DNA from: an uncultured Prevotellaceae bacterium
GTDB lineage: Bacteria; Bacteroidota; Bacteroidia; Bacteroidales; Bacteroidaceae
Length of the DNA stretch: 36,880 bases
NCBI GenBank assembly: GCA_945833925.1
Contig: CAMAFX010000019.1
Location: 1 to 36,880 of the forward strand
Direction: 5' to 3'
Part shown: piece by piece, positions 7,987 to 16,287 of the stretch
Numbering within the stretch: the stretch's first letter is position 1
Layout: each line of letters starts with the position of its first letter
The notes under the pieces: model-generated
What the model was told of the DNA's origin: nothing
Databases searched by the model: none
Seen by the model: only the letters and a program-made list of their open reading frames with translations
Program-made: the position numbers and the translations under genes

Positions 7987-10335
7987 ATGAAGAACATACG
8001 CAAAAAGATATTTGTCACATTATGGATTCTGTTTGCAGCGGTGGTGATTTTCTTTGCAGTGCTGCTCACTTTGATTTTCAAGGGAGTCATCGGTTATCTG
8101 CCCGATTTAGACCAGCTGCAGAATCCTGTCAACAAGTTCGCCTCGCAGGTCTACACCGCCGACGGAAAGGTAATCGGTACGTGGAGCTACAGCAACGCCA
8201 ACAGAATCTTTGTCGACTATGACGACCTCTCGCCATGGATGGTCAGCGCCCTTGTTGCCACCGAGGATGAGCGTTTCTTCGAGCATTCGGGCATCGACAT
8301 TAAAGCGCTCGGTCGTGCCGTGGTGAAGCGCGGACTGCTCGGCCACAAGAATGCCGGCGGTGGCAGTACCATCACCCAGCAGCTCGCCAAGCAGCTTTAT
8401 AGCACAAAGGCTCAGGATGCTCGCGAGCGTCTGTTCCAGAAACCCATAGAGTGGGTGATAGCCCTCAAACTGGAGCGCTATTACACCAAGGAGGAGATTA
8501 TCACCCTCTACCTCAACTATTTCGATTTCCTGCACAATGCCGTGGGAATCAAGACGGCAGCCAAGACTTATTTCAACAAGGAGCCAAAGGATCTGACCAT
8601 CAACGAGTGTGCCACCCTTGTCGGAATGTGTAAGAATCCCTCTTATTTCAATCCTGTACGACAGCCAGAGCGATGCGAGGACAGACGCAACGTCGTTCTC
8701 GGTCAGATGGTGCGTTCGGGCTATCTGACTCAGCAGCAGTGCGACAGCTGCAAGGCAGAACCGCTCGAACTCCACTACATGCGCCAGGACCACAAGGAAG
8801 GACAGGCCACCTATCTGCGTGAGTTCCTTCGCCAGATAATGATGGCAAAGAAACCAAAGCGCAGTGACTATCCTTCATGGCAGGACCAGAAGTTCTATGA
8901 GGACTCGCTGGCATGGGAGACAGACCCCCTCTACGGATGGTGCAACAAGAACACAAAGCGCGACGGTTCACACTACAACCTCTACACCGACGGCTTGAAG
9001 ATATACACCACCATAGACAGCAGGATGCAGCAGTATGCCGAGGATGCCGTCTACGATCATGTTGCCAAGTTCCTGCAGCCGGCGTTCGACAAGGAACAGA
9101 AGACCAACCCGAAGGCACCATATCACTCATCGCTCGACATGGCAACACGCCAGAAGCGCATCAACAAGGCAATGCATCAGAGCGAGAGATGGGTGACCAT
9201 GAAGGCTGCCGGCTACAGCGATGACGAGATACGCGAGTCCTTCAACAAGAAGGTGGATATGACACTCTACTCGCCCGATGGCGACGTCGATGTCACGATG
9301 ACCCCGCTCGACTCACTGCTCTACTACAAGCAGTTCCTGCGTTCTTCCTTTATGTGCATGGACAACAGGACGGGAGAGGTGAAGGCTTACGTCGGTGGCT
9401 TGAACTATGCAAACTTCCAGTACGACATGGTAACTCAGGGCAAGCGTCAGGTTGGTTCTACCATCAAGCCTTATCTCTATGCCCTGGCTATGGAGAACAA
9501 CATGACACCATGCGACGAGGTGCCCAACGTGCAGCAAACCTACGATGCGGGCAACGGACAGACGTGGACCCCTCGCAACGCTTCGCGTGCAAGGTATGGC
9601 GAGATGGTGACACTCAGGTGGGGACTCCAGCAGTCCAACAACTGGGTGTCGGCATATCTCATCAATCAGTGGACACCGACACAGTTCGTCGAGATACTAC
9701 GCCAGTTCGGCATCAAGCAGCGCGACATACAGCCAACCCTCTCACTCTGCCTTGGCGCAGTCGAGATATCGTTGGCTGAGATGGTAAGCGCCTATACGGC
9801 ATTCCCCAACAGAGGTGTAAGGCATGTACCGGTCTACGTCACTCGCATCGAGGATTCCGAGGGCAACGTCCTGGCATCCCTTTCCAACGGTTTGCCACCA
9901 CGTTCCAAGGAAGTGATAAGCGAGACCTCAAGTTACAAGATGATCTCGCTGATGCGTGGAGTGGTAGATGGCGGTACAGGTTCGAGAATTCGCTTCAAGT
10001 ACGGCATCAAGTCACCGATGGGCGGCAAGACCGGAACTACCAACGACAACTCCGACGGCTGGTTTGTGGGCTACACGCCACAGCTCACCTTCGGCGCGTG
10101 GGTCGGCGGCGAGGAGCGCGACATCCATTTCAGAAGCATGACCTATGCTCAGGGTGCATCGGCAGCACTGCCTATAGTGGCACTGTTCCTCCAGAAGGTG
10201 TATGCCGACTCTCGTCTTGGCATCTCGCCAACGGCAGAGTTCGACATCCCGGCAGGCTTCTCGGAATGCAACAGCAGCCTTATCGGTGACGAGGCAGACC
10301 CTATAATGGGAGTGGACGAACTGATGGCGTATTAA
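7987..10335 (+). CDS. Class A penicillin-binding protein (PBP1A-like)
   Basis: A 782-residue bifunctional peptidoglycan synthase. One N-terminal membrane anchor (about residues 8-30) is followed by the GT51 glycosyltransferase domain. Its ATEDERFFEHSGID motif has catalytic Glu93, followed by GGGSTITQQLAKQL from residue 124. The transpeptidase domain carries all three penicillin-binding motifs: STIK with the acylated Ser491, SNN at 550-552, and KTGT at 681-684. The protein polymerises lipid II glycan strands and cross-links the peptides on the periplasmic face. A leucine/isoleucine-rich stretch follows the GT motif and there is no large C-terminal extension. It opens the plus-strand run PBP-kdsB-MORN-glgB, of which kdsB also serves envelope synthesis. 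Confidence 0.96.
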   Translation: MKNIRKKIFVTLWILFAAVVIFFAVLLTLIFKGVIGYLPDLDQLQNPVNKFASQVYTADGKVIGTWSYSNANRIFVDYDDLSPWMVSALVATEDERFFEHSGIDIKALGRAVVKRGLLGHKNAGGGSTITQQLAKQLYSTKAQDARERLFQKPIEWVIALKLERYYTKEEIITLYLNYFDFLHNAVGIKTAAKTYFNKEPKDLTINECATLVGMCKNPSYFNPVRQPERCEDRRNVVLGQMVRSGYLTQQQCDSCKAEPLELHYMRQDHKEGQATYLREFLRQIMMAKKPKRSDYPSWQDQKFYEDSLAWETDPLYGWCNKNTKRDGSHYNLYTDGLKIYTTIDSRMQQYAEDAVYDHVAKFLQPAFDKEQKTNPKAPYHSSLDMATRQKRINKAMHQSERWVTMKAAGYSDDEIRESFNKKVDMTLYSPDGDVDVTMTPLDSLLYYKQFLRSSFMCMDNRTGEVKAYVGGLNYANFQYDMVTQGKRQVGSTIKPYLYALAMENNMTPCDEVPNVQQTYDAGNGQTWTPRNASRARYGEMVTLRWGLQQSNNWVSAYLINQWTPTQFVEILRQFGIKQRDIQPTLSLCLGAVEISLAEMVSAYTAFPNRGVRHVPVYVTRIEDSEGNVLASLSNGLPPRSKEVISETSSYKMISLMRGVVDGGTGSRIRFKYGIKSPMGGKTGTTNDNSDGWFVGYTPQLTFGAWVGGEERDIHFRSMTYAQGASAALPIVALFLQKVYADSRLGISPTAEFDIPAGFSECNSSLIGDEADPIMGVDELMAY

Positions 10336-10447
10336 GGGCACATATTCTGGCAGCGGATAGCCCCCTGACGGTTCGGGCTGCTGGGGAAGACATCCATCGG
10401 TAAGCGAGAGGAAACATCACAAGAGAAACTAAAAAAGACAAGCATAA

Positions 10448-11200
10448 ATGAAATTCATAGGAATCATACCAGCACGTTTTGCGTCTACGCGCTTCCCCGG
10501 CAAGCCGCTTGCCAAGTTGGGCGGACAGACCGTGATAGAGCGTGTCTACAAGCAGGTGTGTGGTGTTCTGGACGACGCGACAGTAGCTACCGACGACGAG
10601 CGTATCATGCAGGCAGTTGAAGCGTTTGGTGGAAAAGCCGTAATGACAAGCACTTCGCACCGCAGTGGCACCGACCGTGTTTACGAGGCTTTCACCAAGG
10701 TAGGCGAGGGCTGCGACGTAGTGGTCAACATACAGGGTGACGAGCCTTTCATACAGCCCGAGCAGCTTCGCACCATATGTTCTTGCTTCGACGATGCGAA
10801 GGTTGACATTGCCACACTGGTAAAACCATTCACCGTGGATGACGGTCTACAGGCACTCGAGAACCCCAACAGCCCCAAGGTTGTGGTCGACAACGACATG
10901 CACGCCCTCTACTTCAGCCGCAGCGTCATTCCTTATCTGCGTGGCGTTGACAAGGGCGAGTGGCTGGCAAGGCACACCTTCTACAAGCACATCGGGCTAT
11001 ATGCCTACCGCGCAGACGTGCTGCGCCAGATAACCTCGCTGCCACAGTCCAAGTTGGAGCTGGCAGAGAGTCTGGAGCAGTTGCGCTGGCTCGAGAACGG
11101 CTACACCATCAAGGTTGGCATCTCTGATGTCGAGACCATCGGCATTGACACTCCCGAGGACCTTCAGCGAGCTGAGGAGTTCCTTGCTAAACTTGTTTAA
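10448..11200 (+). CDS. kdsB: 3-deoxy-manno-octulosonate cytidylyltransferase
   Basis: The 250-residue enzyme activates Kdo with CTP to CMP-Kdo, the donor used for the inner core of lipid A/lipooligosaccharide. Diagnostic blocks are the N-terminal nucleotide-binding [33 protein letters not shown], and the C-terminal [12 protein letters not shown] and [11 protein letters not shown]. Length is standard. It sits 112 bases after the PBP gene; no TAnnTTTG element was found in that gap, so it may be read from the PBP promoter. Its presence confirms a Gram-negative outer membrane. Confidence 0.97.
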   Translation: MKFIGIIPARFASTRFPGKPLAKLGGQTVIERVYKQVCGVLDDATVATDDERIMQAVEAFGGKAVMTSTSHRSGTDRVYEAFTKVGEGCDVVVNIQGDEPFIQPEQLRTICSCFDDAKVDIATLVKPFTVDDGLQALENPNSPKVVVDNDMHALYFSRSVIPYLRGVDKGEWLARHTFYKHIGLYAYRADVLRQITSLPQSKLELAESLEQLRWLENGYTIKVGISDVETIGIDTPEDLQRAEEFLAKLV

Positions 11201-11218
11201 ATTGAAATTACGATACTG

Positions 11219-12328
11219 ATGAATATACGAAAGATTACGATGCTGCTGCTCCTGCTGCCTCTGACAGTTTCAGCACAGCAGATCAAGATAGGTAACTACA
11301 CGTTCCCCGACGGGGCGGAATATCAGGGAGAACTGTTCAAGGGAAAGCCCTGGGGACAGGGACAGACCACCTTCAAGAATGGTGATACGCACCATGGCTT
11401 CTACGAGAAGGGAAAGCGACATGGAAAGGGTGTCTACCAGTTTGTAGATGGCGAGAAGTACGACGGAGAGTGGTTTGCCGACCAGCAGCACGGACTCGGA
11501 ACTTTCTACTTCGCCAACAACAACAGGTACACTGGTCTCTGGTACAAGGACTATCAGCAGGGCGAGGGTACGATGTACTATTACAACGGAGACGTGTACA
11601 AGGGCAACTGGTTCCAGGACAAGCGCGAGGGACACGGGGTCTACACCTATGCCACAGGCGAGCGCTATGTCGGTTCGTGGAAGGACGACAAAAAGAACGG
11701 CAAGGGAGTGTTCGACTGGAACGACGGCAACAAGTACGAGGGCTACTGGAAGGACAACCAGATGAGCGGCAAGGGAACATACACCTATGCTTCGGGCGAC
11801 ATCTACAGTGGCGACTGGCTCAACGACACACAGCACGGCAGGGGAATTTACCACTTCCAGAATGGCGACAAGTACGAAGGTGGCTATGTCAAGGGCGAGC
11901 GCTCGGGCGAGGGCATCTTCACCTTTGCCAATGGCAACAAGTACGTCGGTTCGTTCAAGAATGGCGAGCAGAACGGCGAGGGAACATACACCTGGGCCAA
12001 CGGTGCTGTGTATGTCGGTTCGTGGAAGAACAACGTGCCCAACGGACGCGGCAAATACACCTGGGCTAACGGCGACGTCTACGACGGTGCCTGGAAGAAC
12101 GGCTTGATGGAGGGTGAGGGCATTCTGCGCCTTGCCGACGGAACCAAGTACAAGGGCGGTTTCAAGGGTGGCATGAAGGAAGGCTATGGCATCATGGAGG
12201 ATGCCGAGGGCAACCGTTACGAAGGAAACTTCCGCCAGAACAAGAAGGACGGCTCGTTTGTGGAGAAAGACAAGAACGGCAACGTGACGCGCAGGGGCGT
12301 GTACAGCAACGGTGTGGTGACACAGTGA
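11219..12328 (+). CDS. Secreted MORN-repeat protein (about 14 repeats)
   Basis: A signal peptide (MNIRKITMLLLLLPLTVSA, probable cleavage near residue 19) is followed by roughly 14 consecutive 23-residue MORN repeats running to about residue 350. Examples are YEGYWKDNQMSGKG and YVGSWKNNVPNGRG; the repeat pattern is Y-x-G-x-W-x-x-x-x-x-x-G-x-G. MORN repeats form an extended beta-meander and serve as scaffolds or lipid/protein contact surfaces; no catalytic domain is attached here. The protein should be periplasmic or surface exposed. It begins only 18 bases after kdsB, which suggests co-transcription. The molecular role is unknown. Confidence 0.92.
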   Translation: MNIRKITMLLLLLPLTVSAQQIKIGNYTFPDGAEYQGELFKGKPWGQGQTTFKNGDTHHGFYEKGKRHGKGVYQFVDGEKYDGEWFADQQHGLGTFYFANNNRYTGLWYKDYQQGEGTMYYYNGDVYKGNWFQDKREGHGVYTYATGERYVGSWKDDKKNGKGVFDWNDGNKYEGYWKDNQMSGKGTYTYASGDIYSGDWLNDTQHGRGIYHFQNGDKYEGGYVKGERSGEGIFTFANGNKYVGSFKNGEQNGEGTYTWANGAVYVGSWKNNVPNGRGKYTWANGDVYDGAWKNGLMEGEGILRLADGTKYKGGFKGGMKEGYGIMEDAEGNRYEGNFRQNKKDGSFVEKDKNGNVTRRGVYSNGVVTQ

Positions 12329-12397
12329 CAATCTTCACAGCCTATGTGCGATGCGGCATATTCATTAACGTAGAAAATACACCTTATATATAATATT

Positions 12398-14650
12398 ATG
12401 GCAAAAACAAAGAAAGTAGCAGAAAAACAAGCTCCAATGCTTAAGTTGTTGAAGAACGACACGTGGTTGCGCCCTTATGCTGACGCTATCAACGGACGTC
12501 ATCAGTATGCCGAGAACAAGATGGCAGAACTTACCAATGGTGGCAAGACAACACTGAGCGACTTTGCCAGTGGCTATCTCTATTTCGGTCTTCACCGCAC
12601 CGATCGTGGTTGGGTTCTCCGCGAGTGGGCTCCCAACGCAACAGCCATCTATCTTGTGGGTGACTTCAACGAATGGAAGGAAGATGACAAGTACGCCATG
12701 AAGCGTGTCAAGAACTCAGGCAATTGGGAGCTCAAGCTTCCGGCAAATGCACTGAAGCATGGTGATTTGTTTAAGATGATTGTTCATTGGGAAGGCGGTC
12801 AGGGCGAGCGCATTCCTGCATGGGTGAATCGTGTCGTCCAGGACGAGCAGACAAAGATATTCAGCGGTCAGGTGTGGGCTCCTGAGGAGGCATACCAGTG
12901 GAAGACCAAGAAGTTCAAGCCGACGACAAGCCCGCTGCTCATCTACGAGTGCCATGTCGGCATGGGACAGGATGCCGAGAAGGTTGGAACCTACGACGAG
13001 TTCCGCACCAACGTCTTGCCACGTGTCATCAAGGATGGCTACAACTGCATCCAGATAATGGCTATCCAGGAACATCCATACTATGGTTCGTTCGGCTACC
13101 ATGTCAGCAACTTCTTTGCCGCAAGCAGTCGTTTCGGTACTCCCGAACAGCTGAAGGCTCTCATCGATGAGGCTCATGCCAACGGCATTGCCTGCATCAT
13201 GGACATCGTACACAGCCACGCCGTTAAGAACGAGATGGAGGGTCTTGGCAATCTGGCAGGCGACCCTTGCCAGTATTTCAACCAGGGCGACCGCCGCGAG
13301 CATCCGGCATGGGACAGCCTCTGCTTTGACTACGGAAAGAACGAGGTGCTGCACTTCCTCCTCTCTAACTGTAAGTACTGGATGGAGGAGTATCACTTCG
13401 ACGGTTTCCGCTTCGACGGCGTCACCTCGATGCTGTACTACAGTCATGGTCTGGGCGAGGCATTCTGCGGCTACGGCGACTACTTCAACGGTCATCAGGA
13501 TGACAACGCGATATGCTACCTCACACTTGCCAACCAGCTCATACACGAGGTCAACAAGAACGCCATCACCATCGCCGAGGAGGTGAGCGGTATGCCCGGT
13601 CTTGCTGCACCATTCAAGGATGGTGGCTATGGTTTCGACTATCGTATGGCAATGAATGTGCCCGACTACTGGATAAAGACTATCAAGGAACTGAAAGACG
13701 AGGACTGGAAACCAAGTTCTATGTTCTGGGAGGTGACCAACCGCCGCGAGGACGAGAAGACCATCTCTTACTGCGAGAGTCACGACCAGGCGCTCGTCGG
13801 CGACAAGACAATCATTTTCCGTCTCATCGATGCCGACATGTACTGGCATTTCAAGAAGGGAGACGAGAACTTCACCGTCGAGCGCGGCATCGCTCTCCAC
13901 AAGATGATTCGTCTGCTTACTTCCAGCACCATCAATGGCGGTTACCTGAACTTTATGGGCAATGAGTTCGGCCATCCCGAATGGATTGACTTCCCAAGAG
14001 AGGGCAACGGCTGGAGCCACAAGTATGCACGCCGCCAGTGGAACCTCGTGGACAACCACGACCTCTGTTTCCACTATCTTGGCGACTTCGACGAGAAGAT
14101 GCTGCAGACACTGAAGACAGTTCCTGCCATCCAGAAGACTAAGGTTCAGGAGATATGGCACAACGACGGCGACCAGATTCTGGCTTACCAGCGTGGCAAT
14201 CTGCTCTTCGTCTTCAACTTCAGTCCAAATCGCTCATACGACGGCTACGGATTCATGGTTCAGCAGGGTGCGTGGGACTATGTGCTCAACACCGACGACA
14301 AGGCATTCGGTGGCAATGGTCTGAACGACGATTCTGTACGCCACTTCACAAACTTCGACCCACTTCTGGCACGCGACAACAAGGGCTGGCTCAAGCTCTA
14401 CCTGCCTGCACGCTCGGCATGTGTGCTCCGTCTGGCTGACGAAGATGCTCCTGCCAAGGCAAAGCCAGCATCAAAGGCATCTGCAAAACCAGCATCAAAG
14501 GCTTCTGCAAAACCGGCATCAAAGGCTTCTGCAAAGCCAGCATCAAAGGCTTCTGCAAAGCCGGCATCAAAGACTTCTGCAAAACCGGCAGCCAAGAAGG
14601 CAGAGGGCAAGACTGTTGGCAAGTCAGCAGCCAAGAAGGCGAAGAAATAA
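12398..14650 (+). CDS. glgB: 1,4-alpha-glucan branching enzyme with Lys/Ala-rich repeat tail
   Basis: The enzyme introduces alpha-1,6 branches into glycogen. An N-terminal CBM48-like domain (LREWAPNATAIYLVGDFNEW) precedes the GH13 barrel with its conserved regions: DIVHSHAVKN, GFRFDGV with nucleophile Asp340, IAEEVSG with Glu394, and ESHDQ with His462-Asp463. This resembles the eukaryote-like GH13_8 branching enzymes found in Bacteroidetes rather than E. coli GlgB. After the beta-sandwich domain (to about residue 680) the protein carries a polycationic tail with five exact-length octapeptides of type KPASKASA, ending in KSAAKKAKK. This tail is not part of the enzyme family. No other glycogen genes adjoin it; a GH13 amylase lies 17 kb away. 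Confidence 0.95.
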   Translation: MAKTKKVAEKQAPMLKLLKNDTWLRPYADAINGRHQYAENKMAELTNGGKTTLSDFASGYLYFGLHRTDRGWVLREWAPNATAIYLVGDFNEWKEDDKYAMKRVKNSGNWELKLPANALKHGDLFKMIVHWEGGQGERIPAWVNRVVQDEQTKIFSGQVWAPEEAYQWKTKKFKPTTSPLLIYECHVGMGQDAEKVGTYDEFRTNVLPRVIKDGYNCIQIMAIQEHPYYGSFGYHVSNFFAASSRFGTPEQLKALIDEAHANGIACIMDIVHSHAVKNEMEGLGNLAGDPCQYFNQGDRREHPAWDSLCFDYGKNEVLHFLLSNCKYWMEEYHFDGFRFDGVTSMLYYSHGLGEAFCGYGDYFNGHQDDNAICYLTLANQLIHEVNKNAITIAEEVSGMPGLAAPFKDGGYGFDYRMAMNVPDYWIKTIKELKDEDWKPSSMFWEVTNRREDEKTISYCESHDQALVGDKTIIFRLIDADMYWHFKKGDENFTVERGIALHKMIRLLTSSTINGGYLNFMGNEFGHPEWIDFPREGNGWSHKYARRQWNLVDNHDLCFHYLGDFDEKMLQTLKTVPAIQKTKVQEIWHNDGDQILAYQRGNLLFVFNFSPNRSYDGYGFMVQQGAWDYVLNTDDKAFGGNGLNDDSVRHFTNFDPLLARDNKGWLKLYLPARSACVLRLADEDAPAKAKPASKASAKPASKASAKPASKASAKPASKASAKPASKTSAKPAAKKAEGKTVGKSAAKKAKK
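14462..14581 (+). repeat. Five 24-bp in-frame tandem repeats in glgB
   Basis: Five consecutive 24-base units (14462-14485, -14509, -14533, -14557, -14581) each encode KPAS-KA/T-SA. They differ at only a few third-codon positions and one GCT/ACT change. A decayed sixth unit follows. Tandem in-frame repeats of this kind expand and contract by slippage without disrupting the frame. Confidence 0.95.
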
Positions 14651-14702
14651 ACTGATGCAAGGTGGCATAAACAGTATGTCGAACTTGTAAAATTTCAAGC
14701 GT

Positions 14703-15938
14703 TTGAGATACCATTTATATAGAACAAGGCAAGCAGTGCAGATGATAAATATTGTCTGCTGCTTGCTCTTTGTCTTGTTCTGTTTCCTGTATCTCTACCT
14801 CTTCCAGGGCGAATTGATGAGCATGGCTCAGCATATCTATTCGCATGGACGTACTGTCTACTACACATTCCTCTATTCTTTTCTGCTGACGATTGGATTC
14901 TCGTTCGTCGGACTTGCCCTGACGTTCTACATTCATGTTCCCATACGTTTCAAGGCACTTCTGTGGTTTCCTTCGTTCTGGTCGCTTGGCATGCTGACGG
15001 ACGTCCACATTCCGTTGCTCGGGTTTGGTTCACACAGCAGTGGGGCTTTGCCTTTCATCGTTGCTGCAATCATCTGGGCTGTTTCAGTCTTTCTTTGCAA
15101 GCAGATAAACGAGAATCGAGGCGAGAACGCGTCGTTGTCCGAACTGATGTGGCCGAATATGCTTCTGCTCTTCGTCGGCATGTCGTTCACCGGCATGGTT
15201 GGCAACACTGATCGACGCTCGCATTACGAACTGCGTATGGAGGAACTGGCGCGGAGCGCGGAGTACGAGGATGTGCTCGACATGAGTTCCAAGGACTCGC
15301 ATCCATCAAGATGCATCATGTATCTGCGCGCCTATTCGCTCAGCAGGATGGGAATGCTCGGACAGCGGCTGTTCCAGTACGACGGAACGCTTGGCAGCGA
15401 TTGCCTTCTGCCTTCGCCCACCGACAGTCTGCGACCTGCCAATATGCCTGCCATCATGCGCGACTATCTTGGCGGTTTCCCCATCCACGACATGAATGCG
15501 ACGCATTTCCTGCAGTATCTGGCTTCCGACACTCTTGCCAAGGAGCCTGTGCGCGACTATCTGCTTACCGCCTTCCTTCTCGATCGTAATCTCGATGCCT
15601 TTGCCGACAGTCTGGTGTCGTTCTATGCTCCGAAGGACAGTATGGCACAGCAGAATAATGTGCGGAAGAAAGGAAATGCAAAGAAGAAAAAGAAAAGAGA
15701 ACCGGAACCTGTAAAGATGAAGGACCTGCCTCGTCATTTTGCCGAGGCGTTGCTTCTCTACAGCCGTCAGACGGAAAAACCTGTGGCTGTTCTCGACGAT
15801 GATGAGTTTCTCGAGAATTATCTCGGTTTTCAGGAACTATACAAGTCGAAGGAGGACGAGCAGGAACGTGAGTATTACTGCACCGATTATTACAGGGGTA
15901 CTTACTGGGTATATTATTTCTTCGGGAAGAAGGAATAG
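14703..15938 (+). CDS. DUF6057-like multi-pass membrane protein
   Basis: The protein starts with several membrane segments: around residues 14-36 (MINIVCCLLFVLFCFLYLYL), 54-78, 83-103, 112-132 and 147-165. A long soluble region follows containing YLRAYSLSRMGMLGQRLFQY. The C-terminal third contains a basic KKGNAKKKKKREPEPVKMKD stretch and ends with an aromatic patch (DYYRGTYWVYYFFGKKE). This layout resembles the uncharacterised Bacteroidales family DUF6057, recognised from memory. The frame opens with a TTG at 14703; an ATG at 14742 (13 codons in) is the alternative start, and the basic RYHLYRTRQ segment would fit a cytoplasmic N-terminus. It follows glgB by 52 bases on the same strand. Function unknown. 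Confidence 0.75.
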   Translation: MRYHLYRTRQAVQMINIVCCLLFVLFCFLYLYLFQGELMSMAQHIYSHGRTVYYTFLYSFLLTIGFSFVGLALTFYIHVPIRFKALLWFPSFWSLGMLTDVHIPLLGFGSHSSGALPFIVAAIIWAVSVFLCKQINENRGENASLSELMWPNMLLLFVGMSFTGMVGNTDRRSHYELRMEELARSAEYEDVLDMSSKDSHPSRCIMYLRAYSLSRMGMLGQRLFQYDGTLGSDCLLPSPTDSLRPANMPAIMRDYLGGFPIHDMNATHFLQYLASDTLAKEPVRDYLLTAFLLDRNLDAFADSLVSFYAPKDSMAQQNNVRKKGNAKKKKKREPEPVKMKDLPRHFAEALLLYSRQTEKPVAVLDDDEFLENYLGFQELYKSKEDEQEREYYCTDYYRGTYWVYYFFGKKE

Positions 15939-16287
15939 CATTATTATGCATTACGAAATTCCATTACAACAACATAGTGGAAAATCGTCTCGTTCCGACA
16001 TCTGAAAAATGTCGGTGCGTGAAACAAAAAATCACGGTGCATGAGTTGGTCAATTCACGCACCGTAATTTTTGAAATCACGCACCGTGATTTTTAAAATT
16101 ACGCTGCGTGATTTTTTTTGCTTGCCGAGCAAGATAATCTTGTTCCTGCAAGGTGCTATGTTTCAGTTAGTTGCGTAAAGGGTCGCTGGTCGTGTTTTTG
16201 CGTGCCAAACGTTCGCCAGCCGGTTCGCCGACGCCGTATGTACACTCTACGCTCCTTTTCTTTGTGTGCGAAAACTCTTTACACCAC
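15939..16287. other. Convergent intergenic region rich in dyad repeats
   Basis: No gene was found in these 349 bases between the convergent DUF6057-like and ettA genes. The left half (15995-16142) holds the hairpins and dyad repeats described separately. The right half (about 16143-16287) is more GC-rich. Its plus strand has an open frame running into the ettA antisense strand, but nothing in it resembles a known protein. Confidence 0.8.
15995..16142. repeat. Cluster of short inverted and tandem dyads
   Basis: The cluster contains CCGACA/TGTCGG (15995-16015). It also holds three roughly 22-bp tandem units of type TCACGCACCGTGATTTTT starting near 16055, 16077 and 16099, and at least two inverted copies at 16015-16043 (GGTGCGTGA, ATCACGGTGCATGA). 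The middle unit is itself a dyad, AAATCACG-CAC-CGTGATTT. Two overlapping dyads follow: CTTGC-CGA-GCAAG (16121-16133) and CAAGAT-A-ATCTTG (16130-16142). The T-rich stretches after each unit fit a bidirectional transcription end between convergent genes. Confidence 0.75.

Noticed and set aside
11270..12331. 353-codon minus-strand frame opposite the MORN gene
   Set aside because: The regular repeats create an open antisense frame; the plus strand has the signal peptide and MORN consensus.
12716..14161. 481-codon minus-strand frame opposite glgB
   Set aside because: Antisense shadow of an unmistakable GH13 enzyme; no recognisable domain and no promoter.
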